Shown: piece by piece, positions 1 to 8,258 of the stretch
How positions within the stretch are numbered: the first letter of the stretch is position 1
Layout: every line of letters begins with the position of its first letter
DNA from: Glycomyces terrestris
GTDB taxonomy: Bacteria; Actinomycetota; Actinomycetes; Mycobacteriales; Micromonosporaceae
Assembly: GCF_003933745.1 (NCBI RefSeq)
Contig: NZ_RSEB01000001.1
Coordinates: 248,001-312,000, forward strand
Length of the DNA: 64,000 nucleotides
Direction: 5' to 3'
Notes under the pieces: generated by a model
What the model was told of the DNA's origin: nothing
Seen by the model: the letters and a program-made list of their open reading frames with translations, nothing else
The model's database searches: none
Translations under genes and position numbers: made by a program

Positions 1-232
1 CGATCTTGGCCTCGTCGGTCAGCAGCGCCGCGTCACCGCTGTGGAAGGCGAGCTCGGTGATGAACAGCGCGACGGTGAACCCGATGCCCGCGACCGCCGC
101 GATCCAGGTGGCGGCGGTGATCCCGAGCTCGACGAACGACAGCGCGCTCGCCGCGAAATCGCGGTTCCCTCGGTAATACCGCACGACGTGCTCGAACGCG
201 CTCCGGCTGGCGTGCGCCGACCCGCCCGTCAT
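1..232 (-). CDS. C-terminal NhaA-like Na+/H+ antiporter fragment (partial at window edge)
   Basis: The visible 77 residues contain the hallmark end of NhaA antiporters: a hydrophobic helix reading AGIGFTVALFITELAF followed by LLTDEAKI, which in NhaA lies near the C-terminus of a roughly 400-residue, 12-helix protein. Here only about 43 residues precede that helix. The ATG at 232 has a strong ribosome site (GGAGAGGAGG) about 7 nt upstream, and an in-frame TGA sits at 290-292, so the short start is not an artefact of a longer ORF. It is therefore a detached C-terminal piece, either a gene remnant or a small membrane protein. The gene runs off the left edge. It is the last visible gene of the minus-strand cluster, 57 nt after the YbaB-like gene. 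Confidence 0.55.
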   Translation of the reverse strand, partial: MTGGSAHASRSAFEHVVRYYRGNRDFAASALSFVELGITAATWIAAVAGIGFTVALFITELAFHSGDAALLTDEAKI

Positions 233-289
233 CGAACGACCTCCTCTCCAGGTCGACAGCCTCGGGCCAGAATTCCTGTCAGGTTCGGG

Positions 290-733
290 TCAGGACTCCG
301 GAGGGGTCTCGCCGTCGGTTCCGGCTCGTCGCTCTTGTGCCCGCCGGATCAGGTCCTCGGCCTGGGCCATGGTGCGGGCCTGGCGGTCGAGGAATCGGCC
401 GAGGACCTCCGGGGAGCGTTCGCGGGCGGTGTGCTTGGCGCGCTCGTACGTGGTCATGATCGCCTCGGCGAGATCGGCCGGCGCGAGATCCTCGGCAGCG
501 GGGAGGAACTCGATGCCGACCAGGTCGCCGCCGACGGTGACGGTCAAGGCCACCTCGCCGCCCTCGGATTCGACCCGGATGCTGGTCGCCTCGATCAAGT
601 GCCGCACCGGGAGCGACTGCTCCTCGAGCTTCGCCATCTGCTCGCGGAAGCCGCTCATGAAAGCGGCGAGGTCGAAATCGGCAGCCTGGTCGCTCCCGGA
701 CTGCGTCGGCTCGTTGTCAGGGGTCTGGTTCAC
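290..733 (-). CDS. YbaB/EbfC family protein
   Basis: A 147-residue protein with the YbaB/EbfC layout: an acidic, flexible N-terminus (1-22), a helix (FMSGFREQMAKLEEQ), a beta-rich centre (GEVALTVTVGGDLVGIEF) and a long amphipathic C-terminal helix (PADLAEAIMTTYERAKHTA). Family members form dimers that bind DNA or act as small scaffolds. In actinobacteria, divergent copies are commonly encoded next to WXG100 genes, as here. It is separated by 139 nt from the upstream 427-residue membrane protein gene, so it could be in the same transcript or have its own promoter. The exact role is unknown; the fold assignment rests on pattern and length. Confidence 0.7.
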   Translation of the reverse strand: MNQTPDNEPTQSGSDQAADFDLAAFMSGFREQMAKLEEQSLPVRHLIEATSIRVESEGGEVALTVTVGGDLVGIEFLPAAEDLAPADLAEAIMTTYERAKHTARERSPEVLGRFLDRQARTMAQAEDLIRRAQERRAGTDGETPPES

Positions 734-872
734 GGTGGCTCCTTGGAGAATGCGGTGCGCGAACGCCCCGGCGGTGCCGGGCCGCGTCGTCTCGTCGTTG
801 AGACCGCAATCGCGCGGTGAACGGTAGTCGCCCGCGGCGCGCTCCCCGAAGCGCGCGCACAGGCCGGGAAGG

Positions 873-2156
873 TCAGCGCCATCGGGCGCGGAAGGCGGCG
901 AGGCGGGGGCGGTCGTGCGCGGAGAGCGCGGCGACTTCGGCCGTGCATCGCAGGTCGAACGTCCCCCCGGCGTCGACGGAGAAACGCCTGCGGATCTCGG
1001 CCCCGCTCAGATCGAGCGCGGTCCGAGCATCGACCTGGCTCGGTGCGGGCGCAGTGCGCACGACCAGGTCATGCGCTCCGGGGGCGAGCTGGATCCACAT
1101 GCGCGTCCAGCTCGCGGCCACCGGTTCGCCGTCGAGGAGCACCTCCGGGGCCGGGACCCACGGCCGGCAGGCGGGCGGCTCGGGTTCGCCGATCCTGATC
1201 GCCCGCCACCGCTGCAGCGGGCCCGGCTTCCGCCCACCGGCGAGGGCGGCGAGCGCGGGCTCGGGGTGCGCCTCGATCTCGAACCGCAGGTGCAGGTTGA
1301 GCCCGGCCCATCCGGGTGCCGGTGCGAGCCGCTCGGGGGTGTCGGCGTCCAGGACTCGTACCGCAAGCGGCGCAGCGCCGGTCGGCGGGGCGGCGGTGAC
1401 GATCCGTCGCGCGCGCGCCTCCTGCATCAGGGAGGCGGTGATGGCGACGATGCCGATGCCGAGCCCCAGTCCGGCCGCGCCCCAGATCACGGCCGGGACG
1501 AGGAGGTCCGCAGTCGGGTCGGGACTGGCGATAGCGACGGCGGTCAGCGCGGCGGCGAGGACGAGCCCGCCCACGGCGACGAGGTGGAATCCGCCGATGC
1601 CGCCGGGGCCGGGCCGCCGGGGCCCGAACGCGGTGAGGTCTCTGATCTGGGCGCCGGCCTCGGCGTACCAGTGCGCGGTCGAGCCGATGATGCTCGCGTA
1701 GTCCAGTTCGCGCCGCTCGCCGGCTTCGAGGTCGACCGTCTGGTAGCAGCGGGAGTGGCTGCTGGCTACCGCGATCAAGTGGTCGCCCGGATCGACGGTC
1801 ATCTCAGTCGTGCCCCACCCCCATGAGACCGGCACGCCGTCGATGCTCACGACCGGGACCAGGGGCCGGCTCACCCGCAGCGACGGGTGGACGTCTCGGG
1901 AGTCCTGATTGCGCCATGCGGTGCGCACCACCACGACCGCGTGCGGTCCCCGTCCGGCCGCTGCACCCGGTTTCAGGCGTCGTCCGGCCCGCACCGGCAC
2001 GGCCGCATCAGGGTGCGGCCGTACGGCCCACCCCTTGAACGGCGGGAACGTCTTGAACCCCGAGAAGCGCCGCAGACCGGGCAGCACCGGCCAGGTGACC
2101 AGCACGGCGATCGCGGCCAGACCGAGTCCGAGGGCGGTCAGGTCGTCTGCACCCAC
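873..2156 (-). CDS. Membrane protein of unknown function
   Basis: A 427-residue protein I do not recognise. It has an N-terminal hydrophobic segment (about 8-27), a soluble stretch rich in beta-like residues (60-170), a central pair of hydrophobic helices (about 193-217 and 223-245) and a second soluble C-terminal half. The two soluble parts resemble each other in style (VSIDGVPV...WGWGTTEMTVDPGDHLIAV versus VLLDGEPV...WTRMWIQLAPGAHDLVV), suggesting a duplicated beta domain on either side of the membrane hairpin. It follows the 334-residue gene by 19 nt and so belongs to the WXG100/YbaB operon. No enzymatic motif was seen. Confidence 0.6.
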   Translation of the reverse strand: MGADDLTALGLGLAAIAVLVTWPVLPGLRRFSGFKTFPPFKGWAVRPHPDAAVPVRAGRRLKPGAAAGRGPHAVVVVRTAWRNQDSRDVHPSLRVSRPLVPVVSIDGVPVSWGWGTTEMTVDPGDHLIAVASSHSRCYQTVDLEAGERRELDYASIIGSTAHWYAEAGAQIRDLTAFGPRRPGPGGIGGFHLVAVGGLVLAAALTAVAIASPDPTADLLVPAVIWGAAGLGLGIGIVAITASLMQEARARRIVTAAPPTGAAPLAVRVLDADTPERLAPAPGWAGLNLHLRFEIEAHPEPALAALAGGRKPGPLQRWRAIRIGEPEPPACRPWVPAPEVLLDGEPVAASWTRMWIQLAPGAHDLVVRTAPAPSQVDARTALDLSGAEIRRRFSVDAGGTFDLRCTAEVAALSAHDRPRLAAFRARWR

Positions 2157-2175
2157 GGCTACCGGTTCCCTCGCA

Positions 2176-3180
2176 CTAGCTGCCGCTCCAGTTCGGCTCC
2201 TGGTCGTCGGCCCAGCTGGGCTTCTCCCAGGTGCCGGTCGGCTCCTGCTCGCCTTCGGGAGTGTCGACGAAGGGGATGAAGTCGAGGTTGCCCGGGTCGA
2301 CGCCGTAGGTCCCGCGAGGGTCTTCGGCGCCGTTGACGTCGCCGTCGCCGGCGAGGTCGTTGGCGTTGAGTCCGAAGTTGTAGGCGCCCTGGCCGCCGAC
2401 GAACAGGTGGCCGAGCCCGCCGGCGACGTGCTTGCCTCCCGAGGGCGCGAGCGCGTTGCGCAGGCCCAGTTGGGCGAGGCCGTTGGCGATGTTGAACGCG
2501 GTGGGGCCGACCATCTCGGCCGGGTTGACCACGTTGCCCTGGGAGGCCAGGACCGCCCACGAGCCGGTCATCCCGCCGCCGATGAACGCCGCGAGGCCGT
2601 TGCCGAGCGCTTCGAGGGCGCCGTCGAGGGTCTTCAGGATGCCGAGGCCGGTGGCGGCTATGGTCATCGCCGCGGTCCGAACGGCGGCCGCGGCCGGGGC
2701 GGTGAGCGGGAACGCCTGGAGCGGCCAGTAGACGAGCGCCATCGCCATCAGGACGGTGGCCAACAGGGCGTAGGCGGTGACCATGACCGCCAGGAGCGCG
2801 GCGATGGTGAACAGGCCCAGTCCGACCTGGATGGCGAAGGCCGCGATCGTGTACAGCTGCATGGAGACCTTGCCGGACTGGTCGACGAAGGCGTTGCAGT
2901 CGTCGCCCTCCCACGCGTCGGCGTCCATCGCCGAGACCTCGGCTTCGAGGTCCTTGCCGCCGGTGATGTACTTCTCGGCCAGCTGGAACCAGTAGGCGCC
3001 GACCATCATGATCTGGCCGGGGTTGCACTGGTTCATGTAGATGATGCGGGCGATCTGGGTGCAGGAGGGCCCGAAGGTGAAGGCGGGCAGGACGATTTCG
3101 ACGGCCGCGGCGGGGGCGACCATCGCGAATGCGTCCATCATGCCCTGGAAGCTCTTGGGGTCGGGGGCGCCGATCGACAT
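2176..3180 (-). CDS. WXG-motif membrane protein (unknown function)
   Basis: A 334-residue protein with an N-terminal helical region (1-105) that contains a WEGDD motif (DADAWEGDDCNAF), the position where WXG100 proteins carry their W-x-G turn. It is followed by hydrophobic helices (about 112-160), a Gly/Ala-rich middle and an acidic, Pro/Trp-containing tail. This looks like a WXG100-type helical hairpin fused to a membrane-inserting body, the architecture of large substrates or toxins of type VII systems, but no toxin domain is visible. It begins 33 nt after the small WXG100-like gene and is probably co-transcribed with it. Confidence 0.6.
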   Translation of the reverse strand: MSIGAPDPKSFQGMMDAFAMVAPAAAVEIVLPAFTFGPSCTQIARIIYMNQCNPGQIMMVGAYWFQLAEKYITGGKDLEAEVSAMDADAWEGDDCNAFVDQSGKVSMQLYTIAAFAIQVGLGLFTIAALLAVMVTAYALLATVLMAMALVYWPLQAFPLTAPAAAAVRTAAMTIAATGLGILKTLDGALEALGNGLAAFIGGGMTGSWAVLASQGNVVNPAEMVGPTAFNIANGLAQLGLRNALAPSGGKHVAGGLGHLFVGGQGAYNFGLNANDLAGDGDVNGAEDPRGTYGVDPGNLDFIPFVDTPEGEQEPTGTWEKPSWADDQEPNWSGS

Positions 3181-3213
3181 TGGCTGGGATCCTTTGCGTG
3201 TGGGTGGGGCGGG

Positions 3214-3507
3214 TCAGTTGAAGTTGTTGGCGGCGGCCTGGTCGGCGTCTTCCCAGGCGGTGGCGCATCCGTCGAGATCGGCGTTCATGGTCTGGAAGCA
3301 CTCGGCCGCGCCTTGGACCATCTCGTTCATGTAGGAGACGGCGGTGGTGTAGACGGTGGCCAGCGCCGGGGTCACGGAGGTGTACAGGGCCTGGTCGATG
3401 CCGCGCAGGTTCGGCAGGATCTCGTTGGCCTCCTCCAGGGTCGGGGTGACCTTGGTCTGGATGTTCTGTCCGAGCGCGCGGATCTGGGTCGGGTCGGCTT
3501 TGGTCAC
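3214..3507 (-). CDS. WXG100-like (EsxA-type) small protein
   Basis: A 97-residue, all-helical protein of the usual WXG100 length. The expected central W-x-G turn appears as AWEDAD near residues 84-89, shifted towards the C-terminus, with a long helix before it (QALYTSVTPALATVYTTAVS). Canonical WXG100 proteins are exported by ESX/type VII machines as helical-hairpin dimers. The flanking WEGDD-containing gene may encode a partner. The W-x-G is degenerate (WED), so export is inferred, not shown. Confidence 0.55.
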   Translation of the reverse strand: MTKADPTQIRALGQNIQTKVTPTLEEANEILPNLRGIDQALYTSVTPALATVYTTAVSYMNEMVQGAAECFQTMNADLDGCATAWEDADQAAANNFN

Positions 3508-3517
3508 GGGGCGGTCC

Positions 3518-4315
3518 TCACTTGAATCGGCGGATCTGCTGTTGGTAGTCCTGCTGCAGGAACGCGGCCTGGCCTGCGACCTTGCGGGCGTAGTCGCCGA
3601 TCTGGCCGGGCAGGCCCTCGACCTGCTCCATCGTCAACGGGAGGCCGGCCGCGTCGATGTGCGCGCGCTGGCGTTCGTCGCGGTTGGCGACGGCGCGCTC
3701 GGCGGTCGCGGTGATCTGCTGGGCCAGCAGGTCCGGCCCCATCTCCCTGGCGTGCAGGCCCAGGAGGAGTCGCGCGATCGGGTAGGTTCCGGTGGCCTCG
3801 ACGGTGACCTGCCCGTCCTCGCTGGTGGCGACGCCGACCATGGCGTCGGCGTCGCCTTCGAGCGGGGTGGGCGCCCCGCCTGGGGTGGTTTGGAAGCGTT
3901 CGAGCATCGCGATGGCCGCGTCCAGGTTCGCGGTCGAGACCGCGCCCGGGTTGAGGGCGAGGCGGGACATCGCGCGGGGGTCGTCGGCGGGGAGGGCGTC
4001 CTCGGCGCCGAACTCGCCCCCCTTGCGCTGGATGACCGCCTCCAGTCCTTCGGATCGGATGCCGTCGCGCAGGTTCTTCAGTTCCGCGAGCGCATCGGCG
4101 GCAGAGCCGAGTCCGGCCTCCTGGTTCGCGGTGTCGGTGCGCATCGCGTCGGCCGCGTCCCGGGCGGTGAAGGCGATCAGATCGGCGAGCTCGCGCACCG
4201 GCATGCGCACTGCTGCCGCGCTCAGCTTGACCACCGGCGCGGTGTCGGCGGCCTCGATGATCACGTTGCCGCAGCCGCTGGTGTAAGCGGGTGCGGCGCT
4301 TTGGCTGTCAGTCAA
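3518..4315 (-). CDS. Protein with two YbaB/EbfC-like halves
   Basis: The TTG at 4315 is chosen as start: it overlaps the hydrolase stop by 8 nt (ATTGACTGA), has a purine-rich GAAAGG upstream, and gives a 265-residue protein; longer readings only translate the hydrolase gene in another frame. Residues about 18-60 (VIIEAADTAPVVKLSAAAV then MPVRELADLIAFTARDAADA) and about 165-215 (GQVTVEATGTYPIARLLLGL then GPDLLAQQITATAERAVANR) both show the beta-strand plus amphipathic-helix pattern of YbaB/EbfC and resemble the 147-residue gene at 290-733. I infer a tandem YbaB-like protein linked to the WXG100 genes. Function unknown. Confidence 0.55.
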   Translation of the reverse strand: MTDSQSAAPAYTSGCGNVIIEAADTAPVVKLSAAAVRMPVRELADLIAFTARDAADAMRTDTANQEAGLGSAADALAELKNLRDGIRSEGLEAVIQRKGGEFGAEDALPADDPRAMSRLALNPGAVSTANLDAAIAMLERFQTTPGGAPTPLEGDADAMVGVATSEDGQVTVEATGTYPIARLLLGLHAREMGPDLLAQQITATAERAVANRDERQRAHIDAAGLPLTMEQVEGLPGQIGDYARKVAGQAAFLQQDYQQQIRRFK

Positions 4316-5207
4316 TGTTCTGGGGCCTTTCGGGATTGGGAGAGGGTCGGGCGGCGCAGAGGGCGAGGGCTTCCCCGACCAGGGCGAGGACGTCCGCCGG
4401 ACGTTCCTCCACCGCCAGGTGTCCGACCCCGGGCAGGATGCGCAATCGGGTGCCCAGGGCGGACTCGACTGCCGGCGCGAGCCGGTCCGGTGGCAGGAAC
4501 CGGTCATGGGCGCCGACGGCCGCCACCAGCGGGGTGCCGCGCCAGCGCTCGAGCAGCTCGGGGGACAGCGGCCGCGGCGCCAGCGTGGTCTTGCAGTACC
4601 GGGCGACCAGTTCCATCCAGTCCACCGTGGACGCCGACGGCGCGGCTCCGGGGGCGACGAACAGCTCCAGCAGCCGACGGGACCGCGACGCGGAAGGGCG
4701 CAGCAGCCACGCGAGCGAGCGCCGCAGGAGCAGGGCGTCGGTGCGAAGCGGGATGATGCCGCCGGGCGAGTACAGGACGCGGGCGGCGATGCGGTCCGAG
4801 GTGCACGAGAGCGCGACCGCCGCGCCCAGCGAGTTGCCGACCACCACGACGTCGCGGGCGTCGACCGCATCGAGGACGCCGGCGAGCATCGACCCGTACC
4901 AGGAGCGCAGGGGCGCGGCGGGGCGCTCGCCGCTGGCGAGACCGGGTTGACCGGGCAGGTCCACGACCATCGTCGGCCACCGGGAAGCGAGGGTCTCGGC
5001 CACTGCCAGGCACGTGGCGGCGTTGAAGTTGGTGCCGGGGACGAACACCACGCGTGCCGGGCCCGTGCCGAGGAAGGTGGCGTGCGCCAGTGCGCCGTCC
5101 ACGGAGACCAGGCTGCGGCGGTGCGCTACCGGCCAGGACTCCAGCTGCGCCCGGCACCAGTGCGCGATGATGCGCCGTCCGGGTTCGGACTTGTACAGGC
5201 TCCGCAT
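4308..5207 (-). CDS. Alpha/beta hydrolase
   Basis: A 299-residue alpha/beta-hydrolase-fold protein. The nucleophile elbow is GNSLG with Ser126, the acid is Asp235 in AHDRFLP, and the base is His263 in GVGHLAVEE, so the catalytic triad is complete. The oxyanion strand is VFVPGTNFN. The substrate cannot be predicted; esterases, lactonases and haloperoxidase-like enzymes share this pattern. It is the first gene of the minus-strand WXG100/YbaB operon, and its stop overlaps the TTG of the next gene, indicating translational coupling. No signal peptide is seen, so it should be cytoplasmic. Confidence 0.75.
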   Translation of the reverse strand: MRSLYKSEPGRRIIAHWCRAQLESWPVAHRRSLVSVDGALAHATFLGTGPARVVFVPGTNFNAATCLAVAETLASRWPTMVVDLPGQPGLASGERPAAPLRSWYGSMLAGVLDAVDARDVVVVGNSLGAAVALSCTSDRIAARVLYSPGGIIPLRTDALLLRRSLAWLLRPSASRSRRLLELFVAPGAAPSASTVDWMELVARYCKTTLAPRPLSPELLERWRGTPLVAAVGAHDRFLPPDRLAPAVESALGTRLRILPGVGHLAVEERPADVLALVGEALALCAARPSPNPERPQNID

Positions 5208-5225
5208 CGTGCAGGGTCACCGATC

Positions 5226-5253
5226 GGTCGAAGGAAACAATTCCTTGCCGACC
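5226..5253. promoter_or_regulatory. Inverted repeat upstream of the hydrolase operon
   Basis: Arms GGTCGAAGGAA (5226-5236) and TTCCTT-GC-CGACC (5241-5253) form an imperfect palindrome with a 4-nt ACAA centre and a 2-nt bulge. It lies 19-46 nt before the ATG of the minus-strand hydrolase, a typical operator position. The bound regulator is unknown. Confidence 0.35.
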
Positions 5254-5382
5254 AGACTTCCCGGCACACCAAGGCATACCGTACCCCACAGGAACCAACC
5301 GGCCATCCGCGCTTCCGGATCCCGACCCCGGACGTTCACGACTGTCGATTGGCGACAGCCGGTCGCCTGCGAAATTGCGGCG

Positions 5383-5417
5383 GGCCGCCGCCGTGCACGC
5401 CGGGCACGGCGGCGGCC
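5383..5417 (-). terminator. Hairpin terminator of the ABC export operon
   Basis: A perfect 14-bp G+C-rich stem (5383-5396 with 5404-5417) with a 7-nt loop begins 7 nt past the permease stop codon. No T-run follows, as is common for terminators in very GC-rich genomes. Confidence 0.6.
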
Positions 5418-5423
5418 GGGGGT

Positions 5424-6155
5424 TCAGTGCTTCTGCGAGGCGAGCCGGCGCAGCAGCCACCAGGCGAGGCCTCCGGCGTAGAGTGCCCCGGCGGCGAGGT
5501 ACGGCCACGGATTGCCGCCGTCCCAGATCTCCCAGAAGGCCTTCGCGGGCCAGTACGTGGGGATGGCGCCGAAGGCGATCAGGGCCGGGTGGTCGTAGAA
5601 GAACGGCACGAGCGGCAGTCCGAACAGGAGCAGGCCGATCGCGCGGATCAGCGCGAGCGCCTCGACCTTGTTGTGCGCCAGCGCCGCAAGCCCGAACCCG
5701 ACCGCGGCGGCGTTGAGTCCGCACAAGAGGGTGACGGGGACCGACGCCGCAACGACCTCGGCCTCGATCTGCCCGGTCAGCGCCATGGCGGCCGTCAGCG
5801 ACAGCGCGGTGGCCGCGACGGTGGTGCCGGCGCGGTACAGCGGGTAGCTCGACGGCGGGGCGGGTGTGACGCGCAGGGCCGCGAGCGTGCGCTGGTCCTT
5901 GTCCTCGATGAGCAGGAGCCCGCACACCGCGCCGAGGACCGCGACCGGTCCGATGACGACGAAGGCGCTGAGGACGAGCGCGTGATAGGGCACCAGGTCG
6001 AAGCCGTGGTCGCGGTCGAGGTAACGCGTCAACGCGGGCAGGAACCACATCGACGCCGCGTACATGAACGGTCCGGCGGCCACGCCCAGCAGCAGGCTGT
6101 CGCGCCGGATGCTGCGCGCATCGTTGCGGCCGTAGGCCGCTGCGACTCCGGCCAT
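5424..6155 (-). CDS. ABC-2 type export permease
   Basis: A 243-residue integral membrane protein with about six hydrophobic helices (for example 22-40, 60-82, 108-128, 133-158, 168-188, 215-235) and no soluble domain, as in ABC-2 export permeases. It is last in a four-gene unit with a regulator, an ATPase and a second permease; only 1 nt separates it from the preceding permease. Two different permeases plus one ATPase is the arrangement of the mycobacterial Rv2686c-Rv2688c fluoroquinolone exporter family, so drug export is a reasonable guess but is not proven by sequence. Confidence 0.7.
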   Translation of the reverse strand: MAGVAAAYGRNDARSIRRDSLLLGVAAGPFMYAASMWFLPALTRYLDRDHGFDLVPYHALVLSAFVVIGPVAVLGAVCGLLLIEDKDQRTLAALRVTPAPPSSYPLYRAGTTVAATALSLTAAMALTGQIEAEVVAASVPVTLLCGLNAAAVGFGLAALAHNKVEALALIRAIGLLLFGLPLVPFFYDHPALIAFGAIPTYWPAKAFWEIWDGGNPWPYLAAGALYAGGLAWWLLRRLASQKH

Positions 6156-6156
6156 G

Positions 6157-6870
6157 TCAGCGGCCTCCTTCCCCGGCCACGATGTGGCGCAGGAACATCC
6201 GGCGGGAGGCCGTCCACAGCACCGCGAGGGCCGCCAGGGGGTAGGCGAGCGCGTACGCCCACTGCCAGGGTTCGAGGTCGACCCGCCCCATCGAAGAGCC
6301 CAGGAGCAGGAGCACTCCCTGCGTCGGGATCAGGTAGGTCACCGGGTGCTCCCACAGGCCGGAGTAGTTCAGCAGGGGGACGTTGAGGATCGCGAGGACC
6401 CCGGTCGAGGGGATGATCCACTCGCTGATCGAACCGAACGGGGTGGCAGAGATGAAGCTCGAGGTCAGGAACAGCAGCGCGCACAGCACCACGCCGGCCA
6501 GGAACGACAGCGGCTCGAACGCGAAGTGGACCGAGGTGAGCGCGATGATCAGCGACAGCACCAGGCTGAGTCCTGCGAGGACGGCCAGCTTCGAGGCGTA
6601 GTAGTGCCCGAACCGCACCGGTGAGGTCAGCAGTGCGAACAGCGTCCGCTCGCCGCGCTCGAAGAACACCGCGCCGGCGATGAAGAAGAATCCGACCAGG
6701 GCGAGGTCCTCGAAGACGATGTAGACCGCTGCGGTCGCGCGCAGGGGGCCGGGGATGAGGTACACGACCGCCTCCCACAGCAGTGCCGAGAACAGCGCCG
6801 CGTACAGCAGGCCGTAGCGGCGCAGCAGGCGCAGGTCCAGACGCAGCGCCTGTGCGAGGACGCCGGTCAT
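6157..6870 (-). CDS. ABC-2 type export permease (fluoroquinolone-exporter-like)
   Basis: A 237-residue permease with six predicted helices. The ATG at 6870 overlaps the ATPase stop (ATGA), so translation is coupled and longer readings are shadows. The segment FFERGERTLFALLTSPVR after helix 2 is the cytoplasmic coupling region seen in ABC-2 exporters such as Rv2687c-like proteins. It likely forms a heterodimer with the permease encoded 1 nt downstream and exports small lipophilic compounds. The assignment of substrate class is inference from operon layout. Confidence 0.7.
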   Translation of the reverse strand: MTGVLAQALRLDLRLLRRYGLLYAALFSALLWEAVVYLIPGPLRATAAVYIVFEDLALVGFFFIAGAVFFERGERTLFALLTSPVRFGHYYASKLAVLAGLSLVLSLIIALTSVHFAFEPLSFLAGVVLCALLFLTSSFISATPFGSISEWIIPSTGVLAILNVPLLNYSGLWEHPVTYLIPTQGVLLLLGSSMGRVDLEPWQWAYALAYPLAALAVLWTASRRMFLRHIVAGEGGR

Positions 6871-7736
6871 GGCAGCTTCCTTCCCGTGACGTCGATGAAG
6901 ACGTCTTCCAGGTCGGCCTCCTGGCTGTGGACCGACTCGACGGCGGCCTCGCGCAGGAGCGAGCGGAACGCCTCGTCCTCGCCCAGGCCGTCGAGCGGGA
7001 AGTCCTTGGCGGCCAGGTCGTCGGAGCCGAGGGCCCGGTAGGTGACGGTCACCGTCCGGCGGCTGCGGGAGAGCTTGTGCTCGGCGGGGGAGGCCAGGGC
7101 CGCGATGCGGCCCTTGACCATGAACGCCACCCGGTCGCACAGCTGGTCGGCGGTGGTCATGTCGTGGGTCGTCAGGAAGACGGTGCGGCCTTCGGCCCGC
7201 AGTTCGTTCACCATGTCCTTGACGATGCGGGCGTTCGCGGGGTCCATACCGGAGGTCGGCTCGTCCAGGAACAGCAGTCCGGGGCGGTGCAGCAGGGCGC
7301 GGACGAAGACCAGGCGCATCTGCATGCCCTTGGAGTACTTGCCGACGCGCACGTGGGCGGCGTCGGCGAGGCCGACCCGCTCGAGGAGCGCCATGGGGTC
7401 CTCGGTGGGCCCGTCGTAGAGCGACGCGAAGAACTCGAGGTTCTCCAGGCCGGTGAGTTTGAGGTAGTGGTTCGGGAGCTCGAAGGAGACGCCGATGCGC
7501 TGGTAGTACTCGGCTTTCCACGCTGCGGGCTCCTTGCCCCATACGGCGACCGAACCGCCGTGGCCGGTCAGCAGCCCGGTGAGGATCTTCTGGGTGGTGG
7601 ACTTGCCGGCGCCGGAGGGTCCGAGGAAGCCGAAGACCTCGCCGGCCTCGACGCTGAAGCCGATGCCGCGGACGGCCGGTTCCGCGGCCTTGGGGTAGGT
7701 GAAGGTGAGGTCGTCGATGTCGATGACCGGGCTCAT
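6867..7736 (-). CDS. ABC transporter ATP-binding protein
   Basis: A 289-residue ATPase. Visible motifs in order: Walker A GPSGAGKST, Q-loop region, signature in variant form (KYSKGMQMRL, where the usual LSGGQ is YSKGM), Walker B LLFLDEPTSGMD and the switch His in TTHD. The YSKGM signature is typical of ABC-2 drug/antibiotic export ATPases. The ATG at 7736 is preferred because it sits 5 nt after the regulator stop and aligns with the domain start (IDIDDLTFTY). It powers the two permeases encoded directly downstream. Confidence 0.85.
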   Translation of the reverse strand: MSPVIDIDDLTFTYPKAAEPAVRGIGFSVEAGEVFGFLGPSGAGKSTTQKILTGLLTGHGGSVAVWGKEPAAWKAEYYQRIGVSFELPNHYLKLTGLENLEFFASLYDGPTEDPMALLERVGLADAAHVRVGKYSKGMQMRLVFVRALLHRPGLLFLDEPTSGMDPANARIVKDMVNELRAEGRTVFLTTHDMTTADQLCDRVAFMVKGRIAALASPAEHKLSRSRRTVTVTYRALGSDDLAAKDFPLDGLGEDEAFRSLLREAAVESVHSQEADLEDVFIDVTGRKLP

Positions 7737-7741
7737 CGCCG

Positions 7742-8209
7742 TCACTTCTTTCGCTGTTCGTACCAGAGGGTTTCGATGTGCTCGTACTGCTCGGCCAGGA
7801 AGGTGTACATCTCCTTGGCCTCCTCGAGGCGCCGGCGGGACTCCGGCGGCGCATCGGCGAGGACGTCCAGGCCGCGTTCGGCCTGCTTGATCCACTCGCG
7901 CGCCTGCTTGGCCTTCTCGGCGGCCTCGTCGAGCCAGAAGCCGGGCCGCAGCCGCCAGTGGGTGCGGCGGGAGCCGGGGACGGTGACCCGTTCGACGGCG
8001 TTGTTGCGCTGGAGCATCCGCATGGCCATGCTCACCGAGCCGCGGCTGACGCCCAGCTCCTCGGCGAGCTGCTCGGGCGACTGATGCGGCGGCTCGCACA
8101 CCAGCAGCCAACCCAGGATGCGGCCGGGTATGCGCGGCAGGCCGAAGCCTTCGAAATAGGCGCCGATCTCATCGGCGTAGTCGTGCCGGGCGGTGCGCTC
8201 CCCGCTCAT
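7742..8209 (-). CDS. GbsR/MarR-like transcriptional regulator
   Basis: A 155-residue winged-helix protein. Residues about 30-85 give the HTH (QSPEQLAEELGVSRGSVSMAMRML) followed by a wing ending THWRLRPGFW, then a C-terminal helical dimerisation segment (WLDEAAEKAKQAREWIKQ...). This is the GbsR subgroup of MarR-type regulators, often found controlling an adjacent transporter. The ATG at 8209 has GAGAGGAG 6 nt upstream; an upstream in-frame start at 8236 lacks a good site. It is first in the ABC operon and the nested palindrome at 8259-8285 lies 50-76 nt upstream, suggesting autoregulation. Confidence 0.75.
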   Translation of the reverse strand: MSGERTARHDYADEIGAYFEGFGLPRIPGRILGWLLVCEPPHQSPEQLAEELGVSRGSVSMAMRMLQRNNAVERVTVPGSRRTHWRLRPGFWLDEAAEKAKQAREWIKQAERGLDVLADAPPESRRRLEEAKEMYTFLAEQYEHIETLWYEQRKK

Positions 8210-8258
8210 GCGGACTCCTCTCACTCGGACCACCACAGCCTACCCGGAAATGTCAGAC

